Source: Saccharothrix coeruleofusca (GTDB lineage: Bacteria; Actinomycetota; Actinomycetes; Mycobacteriales; Pseudonocardiaceae). Taken from it: DNA of 64,000 bases. The position numbers were made by a program, and so were the translations under genes. Below the pieces are notes generated by a model. The model did no database searches, was not told the DNA's origin, and saw only the letters and a list, made by a program, of their open reading frames with translations. Below, one piece after another: positions 34,451-43,271 of the stretch (positions within the stretch are counted from its first letter, which is position 1; every line of letters begins with the position of its first letter). The stretch lies in NCBI RefSeq assembly GCF_014648515.1, contig NZ_BMRG01000015.1:1-64000 (forward strand), given 5' to 3'.

Positions 34451-35983
34451 GTGCGTGCGCCGTGGGAAACCGATGTGATCGTGGTGGGCGCGGGCCCCAC
34501 CGGCCTGATGCTGGCCGCCGAGCTGCGCCTGGCCGGGGTGCGGGTGCTGCTGCTGGAGCGGCACCCGCGGCAGCGGCAGACGCCGAGGGCGGGCGGGCTG
34601 GGCGGGCAGGTCGTGCACCTGCTGCGCTACCGGGGGCTGCTGGAGCGGGTCAGGGAGGTCGTCCCCGGTCCCCATCCCGCTCCGCGGTTCCCGTTCGGCG
34701 GTGTGCACCTGGACCTCACGGGGCTGGCCGATCCCCCGCTGCAGGCGCTGCCGCTGCCGCAGACGCGGCTGGAGCACCTGCTCGACGAACGGGCCCGCGA
34801 ACTCGGCGCCGAGGTGCGCCGCGGACACGAGGTGACGGGGTTCGCCCAGGACGACGACGCGGTGACCGCAGAGGTGCGCGGCCCGGACGGACCGTACCGG
34901 GTCAGCGCCCGGTACCTGGTGGGCTGCGACGGCGGGCGCAGTCGGGTACGCACCATGGCGGGCATCCCGTTCCCCGGCACCACCTACCCGGAAGTCAACC
35001 GGCTGGGGCAGGTCACCTTGCACGACTCGGTGACCGCGCTGGACAACGGCGACCTCGACGTGCCCGGCCTGGGCCGGGTGCGGGCGGGGTTCACCCGCAC
35101 CGAGGCGGGCATGTTCGCGGTCGGCTCGCTCACCCCCGGCGTGCTGCTCATCCAGACCACCGAGGACGAGGCCGCCGAAGTCGACGACGACGCGCCGATG
35201 ACGCTGACCGAGCTGCGGGACAGCATCCGCCGCGTGCTCGGCGGGGAGCTGCCCCTGGGCGACCCGCTGCGGCTGTCCCGCTACCAGTTCCAGGCCCGGC
35301 AGGCCGAGCGTTACCGCGACGGGCGCGTCCTGCTGGCGGGCGACGCGGCGCACCTGCTCCCCGCCACGGGTGTGGCGATCAACGCGGGCGCGCTCGACGC
35401 GGTCAACCTCGCCTGGAAACTGGCCGCCGAGGTCCACGGCTGGGCGCCGCCCGGCCTGCTGGACACCTACCACGAGGAACGTCACTTCGCGGGCGCGCGG
35501 GCGCTGCTGCAGACCAGGGCGCAGGTGGCGCTGCGGCGCGGGCACGACCCGGCCGCCCAAGCCCTGCGCGAGGTGTTCCAGGAACTGCTCCGCGACGAGC
35601 AGCCCCGGCGCCGCCTGGCGGCCCTCGTCGCGGGGGCCGACACCCGCTACCCCGACGCCGCCGCCGACCACCCGCTGACCGGGGCCTTCGTGCCCGACCT
35701 CGACCTGCGCACCGACCAGGGCGCCACCAGCGTCGCGGAGCTCATGCGCGCCGCGCGGCCCGTCCTGCTCGACCTCGCCGACCGACCGGAGCTGCGCCGG
35801 GCCGCCGAGGACTGGGGGCACCGCGTCGACCTGCGCACCGCGAAGACCGGTGACCGACCGGCCGACGCACTGCTCATCCGCCCCGACGCCCACGTGGCCT
35901 GGACCGTTCCCCTGGACCAGCCCGCCGACACCGCCGTCCCCGCGCTGCGGGAGGCGCTGGCCCGCTGGTTCGGCACGCCGTGA
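34451..35983 (+). CDS. RAE-associated FAD monooxygenase (rifampin monooxygenase-like)
   Basis: This class A flavoprotein hydroxylase has 510 residues. Visible: Rossmann FAD motif VIVVGAGPTGLMLAAELRLA, the DG-type motif VGCDGGRSRVRTMAGI near 160, and the second FAD motif GRVLLAGDAAHLLPATG near 300 with NAGALDAVNLAWKLA. The GTG at 34451 is preferred because GAGGAA lies 8 bases upstream; the ATG at 34436 has poor spacing. The upstream RAE points to rifamycin inactivation (Rox). The N-terminal substrate region (GGLGGQVVHLLRYRGLLERV) differs from the Rox proteins I remember, so it may be a divergent relative with another aromatic substrate. Confidence 0.82.
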   Translation: MRAPWETDVIVVGAGPTGLMLAAELRLAGVRVLLLERHPRQRQTPRAGGLGGQVVHLLRYRGLLERVREVVPGPHPAPRFPFGGVHLDLTGLADPPLQALPLPQTRLEHLLDERARELGAEVRRGHEVTGFAQDDDAVTAEVRGPDGPYRVSARYLVGCDGGRSRVRTMAGIPFPGTTYPEVNRLGQVTLHDSVTALDNGDLDVPGLGRVRAGFTRTEAGMFAVGSLTPGVLLIQTTEDEAAEVDDDAPMTLTELRDSIRRVLGGELPLGDPLRLSRYQFQARQAERYRDGRVLLAGDAAHLLPATGVAINAGALDAVNLAWKLAAEVHGWAPPGLLDTYHEERHFAGARALLQTRAQVALRRGHDPAAQALREVFQELLRDEQPRRRLAALVAGADTRYPDAAADHPLTGAFVPDLDLRTDQGATSVAELMRAARPVLLDLADRPELRRAAEDWGHRVDLRTAKTGDRPADALLIRPDAHVAWTVPLDQPADTAVPALREALARWFGTP

Positions 35984-36101
35984 GACCGGCGGTCCGCAAG
36001 AGGTGAGGATCACACGCTTTTCGTCCGGCAGATGACCGGTAGGCCCAGGTCGCGGACATAGGGTCGGCCCGTCATCCCGACACGGAGGAGGAGCGACGGC
36101 G

Positions 36102-36590
36102 TTGGCCAAGGTGCAGTCGGACCCGCAGCGCGTGGAGCAGGACGCCCGCACCAGGTTCGCCAACCTGGACGAACCGCCCCCGGCCGTCCGCGACGCCGAC
36201 AACCGCCTGGTGCAGCTGACGCCGAACGCCCGGTTCCTGGAGATCAGGCGCCGGGCCCGGCTGATCGCCGTCAGCGACGGGCTCGCCGAGGCCGTGGCCC
36301 TCCTGCTCGGCGGCGACGGCGCGCGGGTGAGCGTGGACCACGTGCGGGTCGACCCCGCCGAGTCCCGCGACGAGCAGGTGATGGCCGTGCGGGGCACCAT
36401 CCGGGGCGTTGACGCGGTGGTGCCCCTGCGGCCCGGCGCCCTGCACCTGCACGCCTACCCGGCCACCGACGACATCGAGCTCACCGGTGAGCCGCTGCTG
36501 AGCGTCGAGCTGTCGCCCGATGTCCGCCAGAGCGACGGCTGGGTGCCCGCGGCGGCCATCGTCGCCGCGCTGCGGGAGCACTTCGGCTGA
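36102..36590 (+). CDS. Hypothetical protein
   Basis: This 162-residue soluble protein starts with TTG; GGAGGAGGAG shortly upstream supports it. The N-terminal 40 residues are polar and helical (QRVEQDARTRFANLDEP), followed by a mixed alpha/beta region. A segment VPLRPGALHLHAYPATDDI lies near 110. No metal or catalytic motif and no signal peptide are seen. No family is recognised. Third-position GC is that of real genes. It converges with the next gene, leaving a 10-bp gap. Confidence 0.7.
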   Translation: MAKVQSDPQRVEQDARTRFANLDEPPPAVRDADNRLVQLTPNARFLEIRRRARLIAVSDGLAEAVALLLGGDGARVSVDHVRVDPAESRDEQVMAVRGTIRGVDAVVPLRPGALHLHAYPATDDIELTGEPLLSVELSPDVRQSDGWVPAAAIVAALREHFG

Positions 36591-36600
36591 AGCCGGGCCG

Positions 36601-37740
36601 TCAGGGCAGGGTCCACCGGAACGCGCGCGAGGTGTCGCGGTACAGGGTGTTGCCGACCACCACGCCCGCGTTGTTCAGCGCCGCCGGTTTCGCCGGGAGG
36701 TCGTCGGGGGTGGGCAGTCCGATGAGGACACCGGCGCGCCAGTGGAACGGGCGCGGCTGCCCGTCGACGGTGTGCCAGCCGACGACCTCGCCGCGGTCGT
36801 TCACCGCGACGGCCTCGCTCTCGCCGGACGTGCCGAGGTCGACCAGCGCGCCGTCGCGCCACAGCGCCGCCTCGCGCACCCCCTCGTCGAGGTGCCAGCC
36901 CACCACGTCGCCGTCCTCGTTGATCGCGCGGGCGTTGTCGGCGACGCCTGCGACGTCGCCGGGCAGGACCGCGGGCCGGTCGGCGGTCCACACCACCGCC
37001 CGGCTGGTCGAGCCCACCGACCAGGTCGCGGCGACCGAGTCGGACTCGTTGATCGCCGCGACGGAGTAGGAACCCCCGTCCCCCGCGACGGGCAGCCGGG
37101 CGCAGCCGGTGGCCGAGCAGCGGAACGCGAAGGCGGCGGCGCCGTCCTTGGGCGCCAGGGAGCCCGCTGTCGAACCCCGGTGGTTCGCGGCCTGGTGGTA
37201 CGACCGCGCGCCCTGGGGGGACAGCGGCAGGTCGGCGAACGCACCCTGCCGCCACGCGCCCGCGCGGTCGTTGTCGTAGAATTCGGGGTCGTTCACGTTG
37301 TTGTACCCGACCGGGATGACGCCCGCGTCGCTGATGTCGCGGATCGTCATGCGGCCCGTCCCGCGCTGCGGTGGTGTCCGGTCGACCACCCGGCCGTTCT
37401 CCCAGGCGCGTGCGTAGTGGACTTGGGCGCCGCCCTCCTTGGTGACGAACGAGAACACCACGTCGCCGCGCTCGTTGATGCCGCTGCCGTGACCGGTTCC
37501 CAGGATGGCGGGTGTCGTGCCGTCCCAGCGGACGGCTTCGAGCCGACCGGGCAGCGGACCGGAGGTCGGTGGCGTCCAGCCCGACCCCGCCGCCTGTCCG
37601 GCCTCGTTGAGCGCCGACACCACCGCGGCGGCCACGTGCGGCGGCGGTGGCAGCTCCTCGAATGCGACCGCCGCGTGGGCGGGTGGCGCGGTGAGGGCGA
37701 GCGTGGCGAGCACGGTCAGCGCGGGCGGCGACCATCGCAT
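36601..37740 (-). CDS. Secreted HAF-repeat-like protein
   Basis: This 379-residue exported protein has a signal peptide at about 1-23 (APPAHA). The mature part is built of repeats of the HAF type: SALNEAGQAAGSG, GINERGDVVFSF, DISDAGVIPVGY, AAINESDSVAATW, AINEDGDVVGWH, AVNDRGEVVGWH and ALNNAGVVVGNT. Each combines a short I/L-N-x-x-G-x-V-V-G loop with a tryptophan-rich strand, implying a beta-propeller outside the cell. The function of such proteins is unknown; binding rather than catalysis is likely. Confidence 0.82.
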   Translation of the reverse strand: MRWSPPALTVLATLALTAPPAHAAVAFEELPPPPHVAAAVVSALNEAGQAAGSGWTPPTSGPLPGRLEAVRWDGTTPAILGTGHGSGINERGDVVFSFVTKEGGAQVHYARAWENGRVVDRTPPQRGTGRMTIRDISDAGVIPVGYNNVNDPEFYDNDRAGAWRQGAFADLPLSPQGARSYHQAANHRGSTAGSLAPKDGAAAFAFRCSATGCARLPVAGDGGSYSVAAINESDSVAATWSVGSTSRAVVWTADRPAVLPGDVAGVADNARAINEDGDVVGWHLDEGVREAALWRDGALVDLGTSGESEAVAVNDRGEVVGWHTVDGQPRPFHWRAGVLIGLPTPDDLPAKPAALNNAGVVVGNTLYRDTSRAFRWTLP

Positions 37741-37850
37741 GGCGGTACCCCTGCCTCGTCGGGTGCGTGGACGGCCAGGAGCACGGTAGTGGCGGCAGCG
37801 GCCGACCGGTCCCGCCGAGCGGGTCCACCCGCGGCTGGGCCGGTCGGGTG

Positions 37851-38249
37851 TCAGGACAGCGGCAGGTCCGGCGGGATCTGCAGCGCCACGGTGATCAGCG
37901 AGTGGATGCGGTTGGCGATGGCCGCCAGCAGGCCGTGCACCTCCGGCGACGCGGTCTCCGCGGCGGTGTGCAGGGTGCGCAGGTCCTCGTCGATGCGCCC
38001 GAGGATCGCGCCGACGTCGGCGGTGCGCGCGGACAGCGCCGCGGCGATCTCCTCCAGCGGCAGGCCCTGCACCTCCAGTCGGCGCACGAGGTGGATGCGG
38101 TCCACGTCGTCGGCGGTGTAGAGGCGGTAGTTGCTCGCCGTCCGCTTGGCGGGCGTGAGCAGGCCGAGCGTGGTGTAGTAGTCCACCGTGCGGATGCTGA
38201 CGCCCGCACGGGTGGCCAGCTCGCCGATCCTCAGCAGCGCTTCCGCCAC
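37851..38249 (-). CDS. MerR-family transcriptional regulator
   Basis: This 132-residue regulator has an N-terminal MerR winged helix (LLRIGELATRAGVSIRTVDY, then YTTLGLLTPAKRTASNYRLY) and a dimerising coiled coil (DDVDRIHLVRRLEVQGLPLE). It lacks the MerR metal-binding cysteines, so it probably responds to an organic ligand or redox/drug signal. The GTG at 38249 has GGAGGGGG upstream. A 16-bp palindrome lies 20 bp upstream, and the CNNM membrane-protein operon is divergent, making both likely targets. Confidence 0.88.
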   Translation of the reverse strand: MAEALLRIGELATRAGVSIRTVDYYTTLGLLTPAKRTASNYRLYTADDVDRIHLVRRLEVQGLPLEEIAAALSARTADVGAILGRIDEDLRTLHTAAETASPEVHGLLAAIANRIHSLITVALQIPPDLPLS

Positions 38250-38269
38250 GACACGCCCCCTCCGCCCAA

Positions 38270-38285
38270 GTACGGAAAACCGTAC
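38270..38285. promoter_or_regulatory. MerR operator candidate
   Basis: GTACGGAAAACCGTAC is a perfect 6-4-6 palindrome between the MerR gene and the divergent CNNM gene. MerR proteins typically bind such dyads inside the promoter spacer. Confidence 0.65.
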
Positions 38286-38394
38286 AGTGTCACGTGCTAC
38301 CGTGAAGTATGCCTGACGACGCTGACGCCGACGCGTGTAGTAGCAGGCCGGGTGCGTCCCGGCTGAGCGAGTTCGTCCCCGCCGCGGGTGCGGC

Positions 38395-39720
38395 GTGGTG
38401 ATCCTGTCCGGTCTCGCGGCGATCGTGGTGCTGACCGCCGCCACCGGTTACTTCGTGGCCCAGGAGTTCGCCTACATGGCGGTCGACCGGGGCAGGCTCC
38501 AGCACTTGGCCGAGGGCGGCGACCGGGCCGCCGCGCGGGCGCTGCGGGTGACCCGGCGGCTGTCGTTCATGCTCTCCGGCGCCCAGCTGGGCATCACGGT
38601 GACCGCGCTGCTGGCCGGTTACGCGGCCGAGCCGCTGCTGGGGGCGGGGCTGGCCGCGCTGCTGGGGCCCACCGGCCTGCCCGAGGCCGCGGCGGTGCCG
38701 CTGTCGATGGCGGTGGCGCTGGTGTTCGCCACGGCGGTGCAGATGGTGCTCGGCGAGCTGCTGCCGAAGAACCTGGCCATCGCCGAGCCCGAAGCGCTGG
38801 CCAAGGCGCTCGCGGGCAGCACGCTGGCCTACCTGGCCGTGGCGGGCCCGGTGATCCGGCTGTTCGACACCGCGGCCACCGGGCTGTTGCGCGCCATGGG
38901 CGTCGAGCCGGTGGAGGAGCTGCCGCAGGGCGCGGACCCCGAGGACCTGCGCCGGATCATCGGCGACGCGGCCAGCCAGGGCCACCTCGACGCGGAGCTG
39001 ACGCGGCTGCTGGAGCACGGGCTGGGGTTCCGCGAGCTGGTCGCCGAGCAGGCGATGACGCCGCGCGTGGCGGTGCGCACCGTCCGCGCCGACGAGCCCG
39101 CCGCGCGCGTGGTGGAGCTGCTGGACACCGGGCACTCCCGGTTCCCGGTGGTCGGCGACGACCTGGACGACCTGCGCGGTGTGGTCGGGTTGGCCGAGGT
39201 GCTGGGCGTGGAGCCGGAGCGGCGCGGGTCGACCCCGGTGGGCGGCATCGCCACCCCGGCGCTGGTGGTGCCCGCGACGCTGCCGCTGCCCGCGGTGCTG
39301 GAGCGGCTGCGCGCCGAGCACCGGCAGCTGGCGTGCGTGGTGGACGAGTTCGGCGGGTTCGCGGGCGTGGTCTCGCTGGAGGACCTGGCCGAGGAGCTGG
39401 TCGGTGAGATCCACGACGAGGACGACCTGGTCGAGGAGGTCGTCCGGCCGCTGGAGGACGGCGCCTGGCTGGTGCCCGGCCGGATGCGCGTGGACGAGAT
39501 CGAGGACGCCACCGGGGTGGTGCTGCCCGCCCACGACGCCTACGACACCGTGTCCGGGCTGGTGCTGCACCGGCTCGGCCGCACGGCCCGGATCGGGGAC
39601 GAGGTCGCGGTCGGGGACGTGCGCGTGCGGGTGGCCGCGGTGACGCGGAACGTGCCCGGCAGCGTGGTGCTCACCAGCCGCGCGCAGGACCGGGCGCAGG
39701 ACCGGGAGGAGGCCCGGTGA
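38395..39720 (+). CDS. CNNM/CorC-family membrane protein with CBS domains
   Basis: This 441-residue hemolysin C-like protein has a DUF21 membrane domain with about four helices (residues 1-165; QMVLGELLPKNLAIAEPEA marks its end), a pair of CBS domains (about 200-320; PAARVVELLDTGHSRFPVVG and CVVDEFGGFAGVVSLEDLAE) and a C-terminal CorC/HlyC domain (WLVPGRMRVDEIEDATG). Relatives move or sense Mg, Co or Na ions. The start is a GTG at 38395 with a weak RBS; a 30-codon upstream frame ends across it. It overlaps the next CNNM gene by 4 bp. Confidence 0.88.
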   Translation: MVILSGLAAIVVLTAATGYFVAQEFAYMAVDRGRLQHLAEGGDRAAARALRVTRRLSFMLSGAQLGITVTALLAGYAAEPLLGAGLAALLGPTGLPEAAAVPLSMAVALVFATAVQMVLGELLPKNLAIAEPEALAKALAGSTLAYLAVAGPVIRLFDTAATGLLRAMGVEPVEELPQGADPEDLRRIIGDAASQGHLDAELTRLLEHGLGFRELVAEQAMTPRVAVRTVRADEPAARVVELLDTGHSRFPVVGDDLDDLRGVVGLAEVLGVEPERRGSTPVGGIATPALVVPATLPLPAVLERLRAEHRQLACVVDEFGGFAGVVSLEDLAEELVGEIHDEDDLVEEVVRPLEDGAWLVPGRMRVDEIEDATGVVLPAHDAYDTVSGLVLHRLGRTARIGDEVAVGDVRVRVAAVTRNVPGSVVLTSRAQDRAQDREEAR

Positions 39721-40784
39721 GCACCTCGTGGTCGTTGCTCGTCTCGCTGTTCCTGCTGGCCGCCAACGCTTTCTTCGTCGCCGCCGAGTTCGCCCTCATC
39801 GCCGCCAAGCGGCACCGCCTGGAGCAGGCGGCGGGCACCAGCCGCGCCGCGCGCGCGGCGGTGGCGGGCACCCGCGAGCTGTCGCTGATGCTGGCGGGCG
39901 CCCAGCTCGGCATCACCCTGTGCACGCTGGGACTGGGCGCGCTGGCCAAACCCGCTGTGGCCGACCTGGTCGGCCCGCCGCTGCGCGCGCTCGGCCTGCC
40001 CTCGGGCGCGTCCTCCGCCGTCGCGTTCACCACCAGCCTGGTGCTGGTGGTGTTCCTGCACATGGTCGTCGGCGAGATGGCCCCGAAGTCCTGGGCGATC
40101 TCCCACCCCGAGCGGTCGGCGCTGCTGCTGGCGCTGCCGTTCCGCGCCTTCGCCACGGCGACCCGCTGGCTGCTCAGCGGGCTCAACCGCACGACCAACG
40201 GGTTGCTGCGCCTGGCCAAGGTCCAGCCGCAGGAGGAGCTGGCGCAGGCCCACCGGCCGGAGGAGCTGCGGATGCTGGTGCGGCAGTCCGGCGAGCACGG
40301 GCTGATCCCCGAGGGCCAGCAGCGGCTGCTGACCAGGATGCTGCAGCTGCAGGCCACCACCCTGGCGCAGGTGGTGGTGCCCCTGGACCGCACGCTGACC
40401 GTCGCGGAGGGCACCACCGCGCGGGAGATCGAGCGCCGCAGCCGGGAGTCCGGGCGCTCCCGCTTCCCCGTCACCGCCCCCGACGGGCGGTTCGCGGGCC
40501 TGGTGCACGTCCGCGAGGCGGTGCGCGCCACGGCCCGCGGCCGCGCGTCGACCGCCCGCGACCTGATGACCGCGCCGCTGACGCTGCCCGCGACCATGCC
40601 CGTGGCCAGCGCGGTGACCGCGATGCGCGCGGACCGCGCGCAGCTGGCGCTGGTGTCCGACGCGGACGGTCGCGTGGTGGGCATCACCGCCCTGGAAGAC
40701 CTCCTCGAAGAGCTGATCGGCGACTTCGAGGACGAAACCGACACACCCCTGCGCGCGAGCGCACCGCCTGGAGGAAAACCCTGA
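39717..40784 (+). CDS. CNNM-family membrane protein, C-terminally short
   Basis: This 355-residue homologue of the preceding protein has a DUF21 membrane domain (FLLAANAFFVAAEFALIAAK, then FLHMVVGEMAPKSWAISHPE) and CBS domains (SGRSRFPVTAPDGRFAG and LALVSDADGRVVGITALEDL). It ends soon after the second CBS domain and lacks the CorC/HlyC domain present in its neighbour. The start overlaps the upstream stop and its own stop overlaps the Spo0M start (TGATG). The pair may form a heteromeric ion transporter with one CorC domain per complex; that is inference. Confidence 0.88.
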   Translation: MSTSWSLLVSLFLLAANAFFVAAEFALIAAKRHRLEQAAGTSRAARAAVAGTRELSLMLAGAQLGITLCTLGLGALAKPAVADLVGPPLRALGLPSGASSAVAFTTSLVLVVFLHMVVGEMAPKSWAISHPERSALLLALPFRAFATATRWLLSGLNRTTNGLLRLAKVQPQEELAQAHRPEELRMLVRQSGEHGLIPEGQQRLLTRMLQLQATTLAQVVVPLDRTLTVAEGTTAREIERRSRESGRSRFPVTAPDGRFAGLVHVREAVRATARGRASTARDLMTAPLTLPATMPVASAVTAMRADRAQLALVSDADGRVVGITALEDLLEELIGDFEDETDTPLRASAPPGGKP

Positions 40785-41761
40785 TGTTCAAACGGATGCT
40801 CAGCGCTTTCGGCGTCGGCGGCCCGTCCGTGGACACCGTGCTGGACTCCCCGCACGCCACGCCCGGCCAGGTGATCACCGGCCAGGTCCGCATCCAGGGC
40901 GGCAGCGTCGACGCCCACATCGACCAGATCGTGCTGTCGCTGGTCACCCGCGTCGAGGTCGAGCACGGCGACCACGAGTTCGGCGGCACGGCCGAGTTCC
41001 TGCGCCTGCCCGTCGCCCAGGGCGTCCGGGTGGCGGCGGGGCAGCCGCTGTCGGTGTCGTTCCAGCTGCCGCTGCCGTGGGAGACCCCGATCACCGCGGT
41101 GGGCGGGCAGCCGCTGCCGGGGATGACCGTGGGGGTGCGCACCGAGCTGGTCATCTCCGGCGCCCCCGACAAGGGCGACCTGGACCCGGTCCTGGTCGGG
41201 CCGCTGCCCTCCCAGGAGCGCGTGCTCGACGCCTTCGGGCAGCTGGGCTTCCAGTTCCGGGGCGCGGACGTGGAGGCGGGCCGGATCCACGGGGTGAACC
41301 AGCAGCTCGGCTTCTACCAGGAGATCGAGTTCTTCCCGCCCGCCCAGTTCGCCGGGCGGCTCAACCAGGTCGAGCTGACCTTCGTCACCAGCCCGCACGA
41401 GCTGGTCGTGGTGCTGGAGGCGGACAAGCGCGGCGGCCTGCTGCACTCCGGCGGCGACGCCTTCGGCCGCTTCCACGTCTCCCACCAGGACGCCGCGGGC
41501 ACCGACTGGGTCTCCGCGATCAACCAGTGGATGACGCAGGTCGCCGAGCGCGGCGGGCACGCCGCCTACGGGCACCCCGGTTACCCGCAGCCGGGCTACG
41601 GCCACCACGGGCACCACGGCCACCACGGTTCCGGCATGGGCGGGGTGGTCGCGGGCGCCGCGGCGGGCATCGTCGGCGGCATGGTCCTCGGCGAGGTCGT
41701 CGAGGAGGTCTTCGAGGACGACGGCGGGGACTTCGGCGGGGACTTCGGCTTCGAGGAGTGA
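40784..41761 (+). CDS. Sporulation-control protein Spo0M-like (arrestin fold)
   Basis: This 325-residue protein is of the Spo0M family (PF07070). It begins MFKRMLSAFGVGGPSVDTVL, followed by VRIQGGSVDAHIDQIVLSLVTR, typical of the arrestin-like N-terminal half. QLPLPWETPITAVGG lies near 88 and GFYQEIEFFPP near 180. The C-terminus is unusual: a Gly/His/Tyr-rich stretch (GYGHHGHHGHHG) and a hydrophobic glycine-rich segment before an acidic tail. It is translationally coupled to the CNNM pair. In Bacillus, Spo0M affects sporulation onset and motility; the role here is unknown. Confidence 0.87.
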   Translation: MFKRMLSAFGVGGPSVDTVLDSPHATPGQVITGQVRIQGGSVDAHIDQIVLSLVTRVEVEHGDHEFGGTAEFLRLPVAQGVRVAAGQPLSVSFQLPLPWETPITAVGGQPLPGMTVGVRTELVISGAPDKGDLDPVLVGPLPSQERVLDAFGQLGFQFRGADVEAGRIHGVNQQLGFYQEIEFFPPAQFAGRLNQVELTFVTSPHELVVVLEADKRGGLLHSGGDAFGRFHVSHQDAAGTDWVSAINQWMTQVAERGGHAAYGHPGYPQPGYGHHGHHGHHGSGMGGVVAGAAAGIVGGMVLGEVVEEVFEDDGGDFGGDFGFEE

Positions 41762-41768
41762 CCCGCTC

Positions 41769-41799
41769 GGCCCCGGCGGCGCGGCGCGCCGCCGGGGCC
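41769..41799. terminator. Bidirectional terminator
   Basis: Perfect 14-bp arms GGCCCCGGCGGCGC / GCGCCGCCGGGGCC with a 3-base loop lie between the convergent spo0M-like and AMP-ligase genes. Confidence 0.75.
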
Positions 41800-41807
41800 G
41801 CCCCCGG

Positions 41808-43271
41808 TCAGCGGCGGCCTGCCGAGTGGGCGGCCACCAGTAGTCGCTTGTCCGGCTTCCCGCTGGGCGCCAGCGGCACCTCGTCGATCACCGCGATGCG
41901 CGCGGGCACGCACGCCTGGCCGAGGTGCTCGCCCACCAGTGCCCGCAACGAGGCCACGTCGGGGGTCCGCCCCGCCGACGGCACCACGAAGGCGTGCACC
42001 GCCTCTCCGGTGTCCTCGTCGGGCACGCCGACCACGTGCGCCTCCGCGACGTCGGGGTGGGTGGCCAGCAGCCGTTCGATCGGCCCGGTGTAGTAGAGGT
42101 TGGCGTTGACGATGACCACGTCCCGCGTGCGCCCGACCAGGTGCAGCCGCCCGTCGGCGTCGAAGCGGCCGAGGTCGCGCGTGCGCACCCAGCCGTCGAC
42201 GAACACCCGCGCGGTCTCCTCCGGATCGGCCCAGTAGCCGGTGGCCTGCCCCTGGGTGCGCACGTACAGCTCACCGTCCACACCGGACGGCACCGGTTCG
42301 CCGTCCGGGCCGCGTGCCACCACGTCCACGGGCGGGAACCCGACCGAGCCGGGGGTGTCCCACGGCGTGGCCATGGAGATCGTGCCGGTCTCGCTCTGCC
42401 CGTACCCGTGGAAGACGACCGGCCCGAGCACGTCGAGCGCTTCGCGGTGCGCGGACGCCTCCAGCGGTGACCCGGACACCACCAGCGCCCGCAGGCCGCT
42501 CAGGTCGACGGGGGCGGTGCGCTGGGCGGCGACGAGCTTGCGCAGCCGCGGCACGGTGATCACGCTCGCGGACGCCCGGTGCTCGGTGAGCGCGCGGGGG
42601 AAGGCGGGCTGGTCGGCGACGACCATGGTCCCGCCCGCGGCGATCGAGAGCACCCCGTACTCCAGCATCACCTGGCTGCTCAACGAGCCGAAGACCAGGT
42701 AGCGCCGCAGTCGGGGCGCCAGCTCCCGGATCGCGGGGGGCCACGCCTCCGGTCGGGCCGTCCACGCCGCGCCCAGCGCGGCGTAGGTCTGCGCGCAGGC
42801 CTTCGGGTCGCCGGTGCTGCCGCTGGTGCAGATGAGCCTGGCCACGTCGTGCGGGCGGCCGGACAGGCGCAGCGGGCCCTCCTCCTCGGGCGCGGTCAGC
42901 AGTTCGGCGACGGTCAGGGTCCTCGGCGCGTGCGGGGGCTCGGTGGCGGCGTCGGTCACCACCGCGTCGACGTGCAGGCCCATGACCTGCCGCAGCTGGC
43001 GGTCGGTCAGTCCCGGCCGCACACCGACGACCCGCGCCCCGACCACGTGGCAGGCCAGGATCGCCGCGAACGCCTCGGCGTTGACCCCCACGACCGCGGC
43101 GACACCGCTGCCCGGCCCGATGCCCGCCGCCCGCAGCCCGGCCGCCAGCCGCCGGACCAGCCCGAGCAGCCCGGTCCCGCTGGTGCCGCGCGCGCCGTGC
43201 TCGAAGACGGTCCGGTCGCCCGCCGCGGCGAGCAGGTCCAGCACGCGCCGGGGGTAGGGCTCACCCGTCAC
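41808..43271 (-). CDS. AMP-dependent acyl/aryl-CoA ligase-like enzyme
   Basis: This 487-residue member of the ANL superfamily has adenylation motifs in order: A3 LICTSGSTGDPKACAQTY near 150, A5 FHGYGQSETGTIS near 280, the hinge TRDLGRFDADGRLHLVGRTRDV near 370, and the catalytic lysine in PSGKPDKR near 475. It activates a carboxylic acid with ATP, normally onto CoA. The N-terminus is short compared with long-chain acyl-CoA ligases. It overlaps the upstream flavoprotein gene by 11 bp. Beside an aromatic amino-acid lyase, a cinnamate- or coumarate-type acid is a reasonable but unproven substrate. Confidence 0.85.
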   Translation of the reverse strand: MTGEPYPRRVLDLLAAAGDRTVFEHGARGTSGTGLLGLVRRLAAGLRAAGIGPGSGVAAVVGVNAEAFAAILACHVVGARVVGVRPGLTDRQLRQVMGLHVDAVVTDAATEPPHAPRTLTVAELLTAPEEEGPLRLSGRPHDVARLICTSGSTGDPKACAQTYAALGAAWTARPEAWPPAIRELAPRLRRYLVFGSLSSQVMLEYGVLSIAAGGTMVVADQPAFPRALTEHRASASVITVPRLRKLVAAQRTAPVDLSGLRALVVSGSPLEASAHREALDVLGPVVFHGYGQSETGTISMATPWDTPGSVGFPPVDVVARGPDGEPVPSGVDGELYVRTQGQATGYWADPEETARVFVDGWVRTRDLGRFDADGRLHLVGRTRDVVIVNANLYYTGPIERLLATHPDVAEAHVVGVPDEDTGEAVHAFVVPSAGRTPDVASLRALVGEHLGQACVPARIAVIDEVPLAPSGKPDKRLLVAAHSAGRR

